Shown one piece after another: positions 32,902-42,334 of a stretch of 64,000 nt of DNA. Both the position numbers and the translations under genes were made by a program. The notes under the pieces are model-generated. The model saw only the letters and a list, made by a program, of their open reading frames with translations. It was not told the origin of the DNA and searched no databases. Position 1 is the first letter of the stretch; each line of letters opens with the position of its first letter. The stretch covers positions 124,001 through 188,000 of the forward strand of contig CAJTUK010000004.1 of assembly GCA_910579525.1 (NCBI GenBank), given 5' to 3'. The DNA comes from an uncultured Christensenella sp. GTDB lineage: Bacteria > Bacillota > Clostridia > Christensenellales > Borkfalkiaceae.

Positions 32902-33825
32902 TTAAATTTCTTTTACTGAAAGTGAAGATAAAATTTCGTCGTATTTGCTTTTGCTGAAAGATATGCTGTCAGGTGAAGTAACAGCCGCAGTTCCGGCCGC
33001 TACACCGCAACGCAAAATGTTTTCGGGAGTTTCGCCAAGAACCAAAGCGTTCGCCGCAGCCGCTACCATAGCGTCGCCTGCCCCCAAAGTCGAATTCATA
33101 GCCACGTTCACGCTTTTGCTGTATAAGTTTAATTTGCCGTCGGTCAAGATAGCGCCGTTTTTTCCTAAAGAAAGTAAAACGCGTTTTGCTCCTCTGTCTA
33201 AAATCTCATAACAGCCGTTAAGCATATCGTTTTTTGTGCGGAGTTTTTTATTGAGCGTACGCTCGAGTTCATCTATATTTGGTTTAACAAGGTCTACCGA
33301 TTGTTTTAGCGAAGAAAACAATCTTTCGCCTTCCGTATCTACTATTTTTTTTACGCCTGCCGGAATTACCGACAATATCTTGCCGTAATAATCCGGCGTC
33401 ATTCCCTTTGCAAGACTTCCTGAAATAACTACCGCCTCACATGTGGTAGACAATTGCTTTACTAAATTAATAAGTTCTTCTTGCTTCTCTTCACTAACAG
33501 CGGAACTTATATCATTTATTTCCGTTAACATCGATTTGTGGTCGATAAATTTGTAGTTTTCGCGAACACGCCCTTCGTTCCATATAAATTTATAAGGAAC
33601 ACCTTCTCGGTGGAGCTCTTGTTCGAACTGACTACCGTTTCCGTCGTACATAAATCCCGTAGAAAAGGCTTCGGAGCGCAACCGCGCTACACCTATTGCA
33701 ACGTTTATCGCTTTACCGGTAAAAAATATTCTTTTACTGATTATAGTATGGCTCTTGCCTACGCCGAGCGAGTTTACTTCTATATTTACGTCAATGCAAG
33801 GGCTTAAACAAACCGTTAAAATCAT
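32902..33825 (-). CDS. PfkB-family sugar kinase, 1-phosphofructokinase / LacC-like
   Basis: Ribokinase-fold kinase of 307 residues. FTGKAINVAIGVARLRSEAF (substrate-binding Gly motif), VDTEGERL, VLLSLGKNGAIL and the catalytic close NSTLGAGDAMVAAAA (anion hole and base Asp) are present. The family includes FruK (fructose-1-phosphate) and LacC (tagatose-6-phosphate); no phosphotransferase genes lie nearby to decide, so substrate is open. The ATG at 33825 is preferred over an in-frame TTG 30 bp upstream because CAGG is properly placed before it. Confidence 0.88.
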   Translation of the reverse strand: MILTVCLSPCIDVNIEVNSLGVGKSHTIISKRIFFTGKAINVAIGVARLRSEAFSTGFMYDGNGSQFEQELHREGVPYKFIWNEGRVRENYKFIDHKSMLTEINDISSAVSEEKQEELINLVKQLSTTCEAVVISGSLAKGMTPDYYGKILSVIPAGVKKIVDTEGERLFSSLKQSVDLVKPNIDELERTLNKKLRTKNDMLNGCYEILDRGAKRVLLSLGKNGAILTDGKLNLYSKSVNVAMNSTLGAGDAMVAAAANALVLGETPENILRCGVAAGTAAVTSPDSISFSKSKYDEILSSLSVKEI

Positions 33826-33849
33826 AAAATAAACCTGAAAATTTATGTT

Positions 33850-33879
33850 CAACAAAATAAAAGCCGCGTTTAAGCGGCT
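33850..33879 (-). terminator. Terminator after pfkA
   Basis: On the minus strand AGCCGC-TTAAAC-GCGGCT followed by TTTATTTTG. Confidence 0.75.
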
Positions 33880-33885
33880 GATATT

Positions 33886-34848
33886 TTACATAGAAATCAT
33901 TTGAAGAGTTTCATACAGCTCGTAATTGAATTTCTTTTTCATGCTTACGGCTTCTATTATATCCATATCGATAATTTCGTTTTTACGTATACCTACCACG
34001 CGATTACCTATCCCATCGTTCAAAAGCCTTACCGCTTTGTTTCCGAACTGTGCGGCAAGCATTCTGTCCGCCATGGTAGGAGAACCGCCTCGCTGTATAT
34101 GTCCGATTGTCGTAGGTCTGACCGAGTAAGTCGTAACGGATTGTAGCTGTTTTGCAAACTCGTCTGCAGTACAAACACCTTCGGCAACTACTACTATATT
34201 GGAGTGTTTGCCATTCGCGCGCGAACGGTTTATTTTCATAACTATATCGTCAAGATCGAAAACGACCTCGGGAACTACTATAATTTCAGCCCCGCTTGCA
34301 ATTCCCGCATAAAGCGCAATATCGCCGCAACGCCTTCCCATTACTTCAACTACAGAAATTCTTTCATGCGAAGTCATGGTGTCTCGCAATTTATTTATAA
34401 CGTCGATACAAGTATTGACCGCCGTATCGAACCCCAACGTATAATCGGTGTATTCAAGATCGTTGTCTATGGTTCCCGGTATTCCGATAGTCGGTATACC
34501 GTATTCTTCCGAAAGGCATTTTGCTCCTCTGAAAGACCCGTCGCCGCCGATAACCACGAGACCTTCGATTCCTCTTGCTTCCAGCGTCTTTACCGCTTTT
34601 TTCTGCCCTTCTTTCGTGAGCATTTCAAGGCAACGTGCGGTTCTCAACTTTGTACCGCCACGTTGAACTATGTCTGAGACGGAACGCATTTCCAACGCAA
34701 CCATATCGTCGTCGATAAGTCCTTGGTAGCCTCTTTCTATTCCGTATACTTCCATTCCGAAGTAAATCGCCGTACGTACAACCGCACGAATACTCGCATT
34801 CATTCCGGGAGCGTCGCCTCCGCTTGTAAGCAAGCCTATTCTTTTCAT
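33886..34848 (-). CDS. pfkA: ATP-dependent 6-phosphofructokinase
   Basis: Glycolytic kinase, fructose-6-phosphate to fructose-1,6-bisphosphate. 320 residues beginning MKRIGLLTSGGDAPGMNA. VIGGDGSFRGA has the GGDGS form characteristic of ATP enzymes (pyrophosphate types have GGDD). PGTIDNDLEYTDYTLGFDTA contains the catalytic Asp. Allosteric-site Arg region GYQGLID is present. GAGGA is correctly spaced before the ATG at 34848; a longer in-frame start is not. It has its own promoter downstream of dnaE. Confidence 0.97.
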   Translation of the reverse strand: MKRIGLLTSGGDAPGMNASIRAVVRTAIYFGMEVYGIERGYQGLIDDDMVALEMRSVSDIVQRGGTKLRTARCLEMLTKEGQKKAVKTLEARGIEGLVVIGGDGSFRGAKCLSEEYGIPTIGIPGTIDNDLEYTDYTLGFDTAVNTCIDVINKLRDTMTSHERISVVEVMGRRCGDIALYAGIASGAEIIVVPEVVFDLDDIVMKINRSRANGKHSNIVVVAEGVCTADEFAKQLQSVTTYSVRPTTIGHIQRGGSPTMADRMLAAQFGNKAVRLLNDGIGNRVVGIRKNEIIDMDIIEAVSMKKKFNYELYETLQMISM

Positions 34849-34933
34849 TAAAAAATCCTCCGAAAAGCTCAATCCGAACGGCACCCGAAAATTCGCTCCC
34901 CCAAACCGCTCGGTTTCTCATCATTCGCAAACT

Positions 34934-34962
34934 ATTATAACAAAAACAAATTTAAAAAACAA
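34934..34962 (-). promoter_or_regulatory. pfkA promoter
   Basis: On the minus strand TTGTTT, 17-bp spacer, TATAAT, about 85 bp before the start codon. Independent transcription from dnaE is therefore possible. Confidence 0.6.
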
Positions 34963-34982
34963 GAGTTTTTTTAAATTTTTTA

Positions 34983-37900
34983 TTAATCTATATATTTAAT
35001 GTCACTCTGTTCCAAAACGGAATAGAGTTCCGCCAAAAGTCCCCTACAATAGTTTACGCCGGTAGGAAGTTTATATCTTTTTCCTTCGCGCAAAATTTTG
35101 CATATAGTCTTACCTTCGTAATTGGAAAGTATAGAAACAAGTTCGTCAAAAGTTTCGCCGTCAATAGCGCTTGCGTTTATCCATAATACAGCTTGCTTGA
35201 CTTCCGCGGGCTGCGCTTGCATATGTCTGACGTTTTCGGTTGAAACGTTCAGTTCCGTCAATTCGTCGATTATACAGCTGAATCCTTTTTCACTGTCTAT
35301 TTCTATTTTTCCGGATATTTTAACTATTTTGTCGTTCCCGAGAAAGGCTTTAACCTTTTCGTAGACGGACGGGAAGCAAACGCATTCCAAACTTCCGTAA
35401 ACGTCTTCAAGGCTTAAAAATGCCATTGAAGCCCCTGTTCTTTTGGTAGTAGTGCGTCTGTAAGATGCTATTATGCCCGCCATTGTTATGCGTTCACCGT
35501 CTCGTATTCTGTTATAAGTTCTGTTTCCTTCTTCGTCTTCAACATAATCGTCCATAAAAGAACAGTCGAAGGTACAGCCGTCTACAGCATTCATATACTT
35601 TTCAAACGGGTGACCGCTTACGTATACGCCTAAAACTTCTTTCTCTTTAGCAAGTTTTTCGTTCAATTCGAGTTCGGGTAAATCCGGATAAGAAACTTCC
35701 AACTTTTCTTCTTCGATAAAATCGCCGAAAAGACTCATTTGAGCGCTGTTTTTTTGTTTGCTTATTGCCTTTGCGCGGGCGCATAATCCTTCGTAAACTT
35801 CGGCAAGTTGCGAACGGGTAACTCCCATTTCGTCAAACGCGCCGGCATAAATAAGTCCCTCGACCACGCGCGAATTAAGATTATCTATACATCTTGTAAT
35901 GAAATCAGGGAAGTCTTTAAAAGGTCCTTTGGATTCGCGTTCCTTGATTATCTCATCTATAAGCGCTTGCCCCGTACCTTTCAAAGCTGAAAGACCGAAT
36001 CGCACGCCGTCGTTTTCAACGCCGAAAACCGATCTGCTTTTATTTATATCCGGCGGGAATACTTTAAGCCCTTTATCTTTTAAATAAAGTACGTATTTCG
36101 TAATTTCCTCTATTTTATTCAGCCGGTTATTCAGTAGAGCGCAAATAAACTCTTTGCAGTAATATTTCTTGAGATATGCCGTCTGATACGCTAGCGTTGC
36201 GTATGCCGCGGCGTGCGATTTGTTAAATGCATAGGAAGCGAAACCTTCCATATCGCCGAAAATCTTGTTTGCTACTTCCGCGGAAATATTATTTTGAACG
36301 CAGCCGACTATTTTGCTGCCGTTTATATCGCTAACGCCGCCGTTAATAAACTTCTCTTTTTGCGCCATTAGCGTTTTTTTATCTTTTTTGCCCATTGCGC
36401 GGCGCACCAGATCCGCTTCACCCAACGAGAAACCGGCCAAATCCTGAAATATCTGCATAACTTGCTCTTGATAGACAGGAATTCCGTAAGTAACTTTCAA
36501 AATCTTTTCTTCCTGCGGACAGTCGTAATCGATAGCTTCCTGTCCGTGTTTGCGGGCGCAGAAAGAGTCAATAAATTTCATAGGACCGGGGCGGTATAGC
36601 GAAACTCCGGCTATAAGGTCTTCAAGCGTATCGGGGCGAAGTTGCTTCATAAACCTTTTCATTCCGCCTGCTTCGAGTTGGAACACTCCGTCGGTATCGC
36701 CTTCCGCAATAAGTGAGTAAGCGCCTTCGTCACTGTAACCTATTTTAGTGAAGTCTATATCGATACTGTAATTTTCTTTAATATAATCAACGCATTTTTT
36801 TATGTCGGTAAGAGTCACGAGCGCCAAAAAGTCCATTTTCAGCATACCCAAAGCTTCTATCTCTTTTGCGACGAATTGCGTAGTTATATCTTCACCGTTT
36901 CTCGACAATGGCACATTATCGGCGATTCGTTTTTGACAGATAACTACGCCTGCGGCGTGCATACCTGTCTGCCGCGGCATGCCTTCAATTTTCAGCGCCA
37001 TATCAATAACGCGTTTAAGCGTCACGTCCGTTTCGTAAATTTCACAAAATTCGGCGTTTCTCGCAGCTTTAAGCTCGTTGAATTTGCTTTCGAGGTCGGC
37101 TCTTTTATCGGGGTCGTTCTCACTTTCGAACTTTGCTTTCGCGCCGTCAATTCTTCTGCCCAACAAGTCGCTTATAGAAGTTTTGCCATCCATTATTTTG
37201 GTCAGTCTGTCCGTTTCCGAATAAGGCACGCGCATAACCCGACCTACGTCTTTTATCGAGTTCTTCGCCGCCATCGTACCGAAAGTAACTATTTGGCAAA
37301 CATTTTCCCTGCCGTATTTTTCGCGAACATATTCTATAGTCTCTTCTCGTCTGTCAGTACAGAAATCGATATCGAAATCCGGCATCGATACTCGGTCGGG
37401 ATTTAAAAAACGCTCAAAAAGCAAATCGTATTGCAAAGGTTCAACGTCGGTTATACCAATAGAATACGCAACTATCGAACTTACGCCCGAGCCTCTGCCC
37501 GGTCCTACGGGAATACCCTGCTCTTTCGACCAGTTAATAAAATCCCAGACAACGAGGTAATAATCAGCATACCCCATACCGCAGATAATATTCAATTCGT
37601 ATTCCGATCTTTTGAGCTCCCGCTCGGAAAGATTATCGCCGTATCGCTTTTTCAATCCGTCGGCGGTAAGTTTGCGCAAATACTCTTCTGCCGTAGTGCC
37701 ATCTTCAGGAGTATATTCGGGAATAAGAGAAGTGTCTTTTATCGGATAACCTTTTTTATCAAGGTTAAAGGCAGGTTCGGTAACTTTATCCGCGATAACG
37801 CGCGTATTTGAAATTGCTTTAGGCAAATTTTTAAACAGCGCAAGCATCTCGTCGCCCGTTTTGAAATAGAATTCGTTCGTTGAAAACTTCATTCTCTTGG

Positions 37901-38582
37901 GGTCGTCGAGTTGTTTTTTCATCTGTATACACATCAGGACGTCCTGCATTTCGGCGTCTTCTTTGCCGAGATAGTGTACATCGTTCGTTGCAACGAGTTC
38001 AACGCCGATTTCTTCCGCCAGTTTTACAAGCATAGGCAAAACCGCTTTTTCTTCTGAAATCCCGTGGTCCTGAATTTCGATATAGAAATCTTCTCCGAAA
38101 GTATTTTTGAGGTCGAGCGCCAGTTTTTTCGCCGCTTCGTAATCACCTGAAAGTAGTCTGCGCGGAATTCCTCCTGCAAGGCAAGCCGATAGACATATCA
38201 CCCCTTCGGAGTGCTCTTTTAATACTTTGTAATCTATTTTCGGCTTATAATAAAACCCGTCCACGAACGCCATCGAGTCCAGTTGAACGAGATTTTTATA
38301 ACCTGCCTTGTTTTTTGCCAGCAAAATCAGATGTTCGGCAGTATTTGAAGACTTATCGGTCATATCATGCGACATATAAAATTCGCAGCCGATTATGTAT
38401 TTTATTCCCGCTTGGTAAGCTTTTTCGGCAAGTTGTAGCGTGCCGTACATATTTCCGTGGTCTGTTATACATACCGTATCAACGCCGTTCTTTTTACAAT
38501 AATCAATAAGATTATCTATTTTACACGCGCCGTCGAGCAACGAATATTCAGTGTGAAGATGTAAATGTACGAAATCGGTCAT
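34983..38582 (-). CDS. dnaE: DNA polymerase III alpha subunit, DnaE
   Basis: 1199-residue replicative polymerase of the DnaE type (not PolC). Starts MTDFVHLHLHTEYSLLDGA, the PHP domain (residues 1-280). Polymerase palm motif PDFDIDFCTDRRE carries catalytic Asp residues; GMHAAGVVICQ and the YAFNKSHAAAYATLAYQ fingers region follow. HhH (about 815-900) and C-terminal OB domain (about 1000-1080, TMAGIIASYRRTTTKRTGASM) are complete. The ATG at 38582 follows GAGG and begins the conserved PHP; a longer frame would run into whiA. Eight bp after whiA. Confidence 0.97.
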   Translation of the reverse strand: MTDFVHLHLHTEYSLLDGACKIDNLIDYCKKNGVDTVCITDHGNMYGTLQLAEKAYQAGIKYIIGCEFYMSHDMTDKSSNTAEHLILLAKNKAGYKNLVQLDSMAFVDGFYYKPKIDYKVLKEHSEGVICLSACLAGGIPRRLLSGDYEAAKKLALDLKNTFGEDFYIEIQDHGISEEKAVLPMLVKLAEEIGVELVATNDVHYLGKEDAEMQDVLMCIQMKKQLDDPKRMKFSTNEFYFKTGDEMLALFKNLPKAISNTRVIADKVTEPAFNLDKKGYPIKDTSLIPEYTPEDGTTAEEYLRKLTADGLKKRYGDNLSERELKRSEYELNIICGMGYADYYLVVWDFINWSKEQGIPVGPGRGSGVSSIVAYSIGITDVEPLQYDLLFERFLNPDRVSMPDFDIDFCTDRREETIEYVREKYGRENVCQIVTFGTMAAKNSIKDVGRVMRVPYSETDRLTKIMDGKTSISDLLGRRIDGAKAKFESENDPDKRADLESKFNELKAARNAEFCEIYETDVTLKRVIDMALKIEGMPRQTGMHAAGVVICQKRIADNVPLSRNGEDITTQFVAKEIEALGMLKMDFLALVTLTDIKKCVDYIKENYSIDIDFTKIGYSDEGAYSLIAEGDTDGVFQLEAGGMKRFMKQLRPDTLEDLIAGVSLYRPGPMKFIDSFCARKHGQEAIDYDCPQEEKILKVTYGIPVYQEQVMQIFQDLAGFSLGEADLVRRAMGKKDKKTLMAQKEKFINGGVSDINGSKIVGCVQNNISAEVANKIFGDMEGFASYAFNKSHAAAYATLAYQTAYLKKYYCKEFICALLNNRLNKIEEITKYVLYLKDKGLKVFPPDINKSRSVFGVENDGVRFGLSALKGTGQALIDEIIKERESKGPFKDFPDFITRCIDNLNSRVVEGLIYAGAFDEMGVTRSQLAEVYEGLCARAKAISKQKNSAQMSLFGDFIEEEKLEVSYPDLPELELNEKLAKEKEVLGVYVSGHPFEKYMNAVDGCTFDCSFMDDYVEDEEGNRTYNRIRDGERITMAGIIASYRRTTTKRTGASMAFLSLEDVYGSLECVCFPSVYEKVKAFLGNDKIVKISGKIEIDSEKGFSCIIDELTELNVSTENVRHMQAQPAEVKQAVLWINASAIDGETFDELVSILSNYEGKTICKILREGKRYKLPTGVNYCRGLLAELYSVLEQSDIKYID

Positions 38583-38590
38583 GGTTTTCC

Positions 38591-39532
38591 TCAATCTGCG
38601 AGCGACTGCGCAAGCTCTGCGATTTTTCTCATTCTGTGATTCAAACAACTTTTAGATATTTTAAGCCTCTCTGCAAGCTCTTGCATTGAAGCGTTTTTAT
38701 CGGCAAGACGACACTCCGCTACGTCAAAAAGGTGTTTATCAAGACTCTGCAAACCTATGGTCTGCGCAATTGTTTCTATGGCACGGATTTGATTTACGGA
38801 TGCGGTTACAGTTTTATCAATATTAGAAACAGAACAATTGTTAATTCTGTTAGCGTTATTTTGTTTGTCTTTTAATTCAACGATTTTATTTAACTTATCA
38901 AGGCACTTTTCACAGCCGATAACAAATAAAATATCCGAAATAACCGCTTTACTTTTAACGTATACTACGCATTTGTCTTTTCTTGCTACGAGTTTTGCCA
39001 AAACTTCGAATTCACATAGCATATCGCAAAAGTCGCTTGCTGTCAGTTTATTTGAAAAAACCGTTTCAAAATGGTATCCCGTTCTGCTGAAAACTTCTTC
39101 TTCCGGCAATGTGCAACTGCCGCCGCCCAGAAACGCCCCTTTAATAAAGTCTGCTTTATTAGAAAACTGTTTGTCGCCGTCACAAATTCCGAAGTTAATA
39201 TATTTACCGTCGTCGTCTTCGCCGACTATGCCTGTTTTTAATAAAATTATTTCCGCCGCTTCATCTGCACATTCGAATGCGAGCTTATCCTTCCCGCTCA
39301 TTAAATCGAATTTAGCGCCTGAAACGGTAAGAGACAGATTATAGTATTCCTCCAGAATAGACGTAACAAATTCCGCAGTGCGTTCGTTTTCAGTTATTAT
39401 TTCAAAACCGAAAAAGCCGTTTTTTGAAATTACGCTACCGCTCGTTCTGATAAATGCTGAAAGAAAAGCGTCGTAATCCGTCACGGCTGACGAAATTATT
39501 TCGTTTTTGATTTCTTCGGTAAAATTAAACAT
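38591..39532 (-). CDS. whiA: DNA-binding protein WhiA
   Basis: 313-residue regulator with a degenerate LAGLIDADG homing-endonuclease fold (residues 1-200, FLSAFIRTSGSVIS and FIKGAFLGGGSCTLPEE) and a C-terminal helix-turn-helix (about 265-310, MQELAERLKISKSCLNHRMRKI). In Firmicutes it affects cell division and chromosome segregation and is not an endonuclease. It normally sits behind rapZ and yvcK; those two are absent here, with a PHP hydrolase gene in their place, 1 bp upstream. Confidence 0.95.
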   Translation of the reverse strand: MFNFTEEIKNEIISSAVTDYDAFLSAFIRTSGSVISKNGFFGFEIITENERTAEFVTSILEEYYNLSLTVSGAKFDLMSGKDKLAFECADEAAEIILLKTGIVGEDDDGKYINFGICDGDKQFSNKADFIKGAFLGGGSCTLPEEEVFSRTGYHFETVFSNKLTASDFCDMLCEFEVLAKLVARKDKCVVYVKSKAVISDILFVIGCEKCLDKLNKIVELKDKQNNANRINNCSVSNIDKTVTASVNQIRAIETIAQTIGLQSLDKHLFDVAECRLADKNASMQELAERLKISKSCLNHRMRKIAELAQSLAD

Positions 39533-39533
39533 A

Positions 39534-40310
39534 TTACAAATTTCTCAATTTATATTCTTTGAACCTGAACTCGGGTAATCTACCGTCTATATTTGCAATT
39601 TGCTCAAAAGGAATTTCGGCGTCTTTCAAAACTTCTTTTGCAATTTTCATATCGCCGACTCTATCCGCCGAATGCGCGTCGGAATCAATAACGAATTTTA
39701 CACCGGTAGCTGCCATAATATTGAGCTCCTCGGCAGATACGTGACGTTTTTTTGTGTTAATTTCAATATAAGTGCCATAATCGGCGCAACATTTCGCAAC
39801 TTCTTCAAGGTTGCAATAACACTTGTAATTTATATGCGTAATTATGTCTATCGGATTGTTTTTTATAGCGTTTATATAGGCCTTTGTTGTGGTTTCCACA
39901 ACTTTATTGTCGGGAATTTTTCCAAACTTATAAGCTATATAATTTTTAATCATAATATTGCGCATATCGGAAAAGGATTTATACTTTAAAACTTCGTGAA
40001 TGCCGCAAAGAAATAAATCAAAATACTGGAGATCGCTTTCTTTCATATCGGTTTCACCGTCAACCGAAATAAGATTGCTCTCCATTCCCAACAAAACTTT
40101 TATGCCTATAAGTTTTTCGGCCTCGTCGCATTCTTTTCTTATATCGGGCAAATTTTTTCTCTTTAATCCGAAGAGAATATGGTTAAAGCCGTGGTCGGTT
40201 ATTCCTATTTCCTTTAACCCTGCTTTTTTTGCCGCTCTTACATTTTCCAAAACGGTATTTTTTCCGTGCGAATACGGAGTATGAGTATGATAATCAGCCG
40301 TCAGTTCCAT
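39534..40310 (-). CDS. PHP-domain phosphoesterase (YcdX/histidinol-phosphatase-like)
   Basis: 258 residues, a single PHP domain with metal ligands DYHTHTPYSHG (His-x-His near the N-terminus), GITDHGF, GMESN (Glu), CGIHEV, ITHINY and the closing DSDAHS. This is the pattern of stand-alone PHP phosphoesterases such as YcdX, not polymerase-linked exonucleases. Substrate unknown. The ATG at 40310 is well spaced from AGGTG; the in-frame GTG at 40319 overlaps that site. The first 17 bases overlap the end of murB, indicating coupling. Confidence 0.88.
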   Translation of the reverse strand: MELTADYHTHTPYSHGKNTVLENVRAAKKAGLKEIGITDHGFNHILFGLKRKNLPDIRKECDEAEKLIGIKVLLGMESNLISVDGETDMKESDLQYFDLFLCGIHEVLKYKSFSDMRNIMIKNYIAYKFGKIPDNKVVETTTKAYINAIKNNPIDIITHINYKCYCNLEEVAKCCADYGTYIEINTKKRHVSAEELNIMAATGVKFVIDSDAHSADRVGDMKIAKEVLKDAEIPFEQIANIDGRLPEFRFKEYKLRNL

Positions 40311-41175
40311 TAAATTCACCTATGTAAATCACCTCTTCGTCAAGAGTTATTCCGAAACGCGCGTACACACGACTCTTAACTTCACGTATCAAACTGTATA
40401 TTTCGTTCGGAGTGGCTCCGTTGTTTATTATGAAATTAGCGTGTTCGCTACTTACGTACGCGCCGCCAAACGACAATCCTTTTAAACCTGCTTCGTCGAT
40501 AAGTCTTCCCGCACTCAAATTTTTCGGATTTTTGAAAACGCACCCGCAACTTTTCCCTTTTGGCTGAATCTTGCGCAAACTCAAAAAATATTCGATATTT
40601 TTCTTGATTCTTATCGGGTCGTCAGATACAGTTTTCAAATCAACGTTCAAAATTATCGCATTTATGTCACGCATAATACTGTGTTTATTGCCAAAATCAC
40701 AGTTTTCATTGCTTATTTTGCGTAAATTCCCGTCATATATGCTCACTGCCAGAACATCTTCACCCAAATGTCTGCAATTGATTCCACCGTTCATATAAAT
40801 TAAACCGCCAATACTCGCAGGTATTCCGGCAAGGTATTCCAAACCGGAGAGACCGTTTTCCACGCAAAAATTTAGTAATTTTTTTACTGTTACACCGCTT
40901 TGACAGTTGAGCACGTCCCCATTACAAGAAATTGAATCTAATTTTGCCGTGCATATAACGGCGCCGTCATAAAATTCATCCGAAGCAAGTACGTTAGAGC
41001 CGTTCCCGAGAATTAATGATTTTTTAAAATTGCAGTTAACGAATTTGAAAATTTCTGTTGCGGCTTCTTCGGTTTCGGGAAAGTATGCAACTTTTGCGTG
41101 TCCGCCCAATCCGTAAGTCGTATGTTCTGAAAATAAAAAATTTTCATCAGTTAATATATTTTTAACAAGTTTCAA
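40294..41175 (-). CDS. murB: UDP-N-acetylenolpyruvoylglucosamine reductase, MurB
   Basis: FAD enzyme making UDP-MurNAc for peptidoglycan. 293 residues with TYGLGGHAKVA, LGNGSNVLASD (FAD loop), GLSGLEYLAGIPASIGG and the C-terminal LIDEAGLKG, SSEHANFIINNG. Type II length. The catalytic serine motif GSVFKNP reads G-C-V-F-K-N-P, so the proton donor is Cys. The TTG at 41175 is chosen as start: AGGAG is 7 bases away, whereas the ATG 24 bases further upstream (41199) has no binding site and lies upstream of the predicted transcription start. Confidence 0.93.
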   Translation of the reverse strand: MKLVKNILTDENFLFSEHTTYGLGGHAKVAYFPETEEAATEIFKFVNCNFKKSLILGNGSNVLASDEFYDGAVICTAKLDSISCNGDVLNCQSGVTVKKLLNFCVENGLSGLEYLAGIPASIGGLIYMNGGINCRHLGEDVLAVSIYDGNLRKISNENCDFGNKHSIMRDINAIILNVDLKTVSDDPIRIKKNIEYFLSLRKIQPKGKSCGCVFKNPKNLSAGRLIDEAGLKGLSFGGAYVSSEHANFIINNGATPNEIYSLIREVKSRVYARFGITLDEEVIYIGEFNGTDG

Positions 41176-41189
41176 ACCGCTTCTCCTAT

Positions 41190-41218
41190 ATAATACCATT
41201 TTATTAAGTTATTTTCAA
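41190..41218 (-). promoter_or_regulatory. murB operon promoter
   Basis: On the minus strand TTGAAA, 17-bp spacer, TATTAT. Predicted start of transcription is near 41183, eight bases before the TTG start codon, giving a very short leader for murB-PHP-whiA-dnaE. Confidence 0.55.
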
Positions 41219-42154
41219 TTATTTAAGTAAGATTTTCAACTTATTTTCGTCACAATTTGCTATGGCTGATATAAGTTCTTTTTTTGTGCTCTCATTTACA
41301 GGAGAAATCAGTTTATAATCATACGAAAGTCCTTCCATTTGAGACATCTCATCGTCATAAAGGTTTTTTCCGCCTATCATCAACCCGAGTTTTGACAATT
41401 TATCGGATTTGGTTAACAAATAATCAATAAATTTCGCCGCAACGTTCTTGCGTCTTGAATCTGTTGTTGTTACCGATATATTTTGATATAAATCGTTGAA
41501 TTGAGTTACAGGTTTTACTGAAAACGTCATTCCGCGGGTTTTTAGTCTGAAAATGTCTCTTTGGGTGCCAAGCAAATATTTATATTTTCCATTAATTAGT
41601 TGCACATAAGCGCCTGTCGGCTTTTCAAAATCGGCTTTATCCAAACCGCAAAATACTGCGGTAGCCCCAATGAGATTTTCGGTGCCGGAATTAACTACAG
41701 TGTTGTCGGGAGACACGTCTGAAAAGTCAGCATTTTCTTCAAGCGTCAAAATGCAATATCCGCCGTTACACCACGTTTGATAAGGTTTTTTTCCTCTTAA
41801 AAAAACCTCAAGTCCGTGGATTCCTGCACCGTAGGAAATCAGGTCAGGTATGTTACCGTTTGCAAGATTTAGTCTGGCAGAGCTTGACGATAGCGAACTT
41901 ACCCTCAAAAAACATTCTTCTTTAGCTGAAAATTCGTCGGCAATATTTTGTAAATATGCCGCGCGTGATCCGCGCCCTCCTTCAAAACTGTCAATTTGCC
42001 ATACAGTCAGTACGAGCGGATCATTGTTCGTCGGCCCCTCTTCTCTACCATGAATCGCCGTTAAGCACGGCACCGAAATCAGCACGGAAACACATATAAT
42101 GAACGGTAAAATTTTTTTTATTGCTTTAAGCGCGTTAAACTTAATTTTCGGCAT
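41219..42154 (-). CDS. Putative extracytoplasmic solute-binding-like protein
   Basis: 311 residues. N-terminal hydrophobic segment (about 14-33, ILPFIICVSVLISVPCLTAI) after a Lys-rich start is a signal peptide or anchor. The Cys at ~30 is inside the segment but lacks a good lipobox. Then LVLTVWQIDSFEGGRGSRAAYLQNIADEF resembles the start of family 1 ABC solute-binding proteins (sugar binders), and RKNVAAKFIDYLLTKSD the hinge region of that fold. No transporter genes are adjacent and the protein is shorter than the usual 400+. No Shine-Dalgarno is visible. Function is not assigned. Confidence 0.6.
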   Translation of the reverse strand: MPKIKFNALKAIKKILPFIICVSVLISVPCLTAIHGREEGPTNNDPLVLTVWQIDSFEGGRGSRAAYLQNIADEFSAKEECFLRVSSLSSSSARLNLANGNIPDLISYGAGIHGLEVFLRGKKPYQTWCNGGYCILTLEENADFSDVSPDNTVVNSGTENLIGATAVFCGLDKADFEKPTGAYVQLINGKYKYLLGTQRDIFRLKTRGMTFSVKPVTQFNDLYQNISVTTTDSRRKNVAAKFIDYLLTKSDKLSKLGLMIGGKNLYDDEMSQMEGLSYDYKLISPVNESTKKELISAIANCDENKLKILLK

Positions 42155-42191
42155 AATATATTTTATTAAGCAAATCCCCGAAAAATACGTT

Positions 42192-42223
42192 GGGGAGTAT
42201 CCCGCATAATAAGGATACTCCCC
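42192..42223 (-). other. Strong hairpin in the leader of the solute-binding-like gene
   Basis: Eleven-bp stem GGGGAGTATCC / GGATACTCCCC around a 10-nt loop, 38 bp before the start codon on the minus strand, with TTTTT six bases beyond. It may be an attenuator or an RNA 5' stem. The surrounding 230-bp gap shows no riboswitch class that I recognise. Confidence 0.45.
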
Positions 42224-42334
42224 GCGCCTATCCGCTGAAACGCCAATGTTTAAACGTTTTAACGGGCAAGCAATATATAATAAAGCGTGTACGCTTGTAA
42301 CACTATTTTTTGTAACTGCAAATTTTTTATGCGT

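Noticed and set aside
36876..37406. 176-codon plus-strand frame
   Set aside because: Antisense to the conserved dnaE polymerase domain, with no motifs of its own.
40311..40319. GTG start for the PHP gene at 40319
   Set aside because: It overlaps the AGGTG ribosome binding site, which is correctly placed for the ATG at 40310.
41176..41199. ATG start for murB at 41199
   Set aside because: No Shine-Dalgarno, and it lies upstream of the predicted transcription start; the TTG at 41175 has AGGAG seven bases before it.
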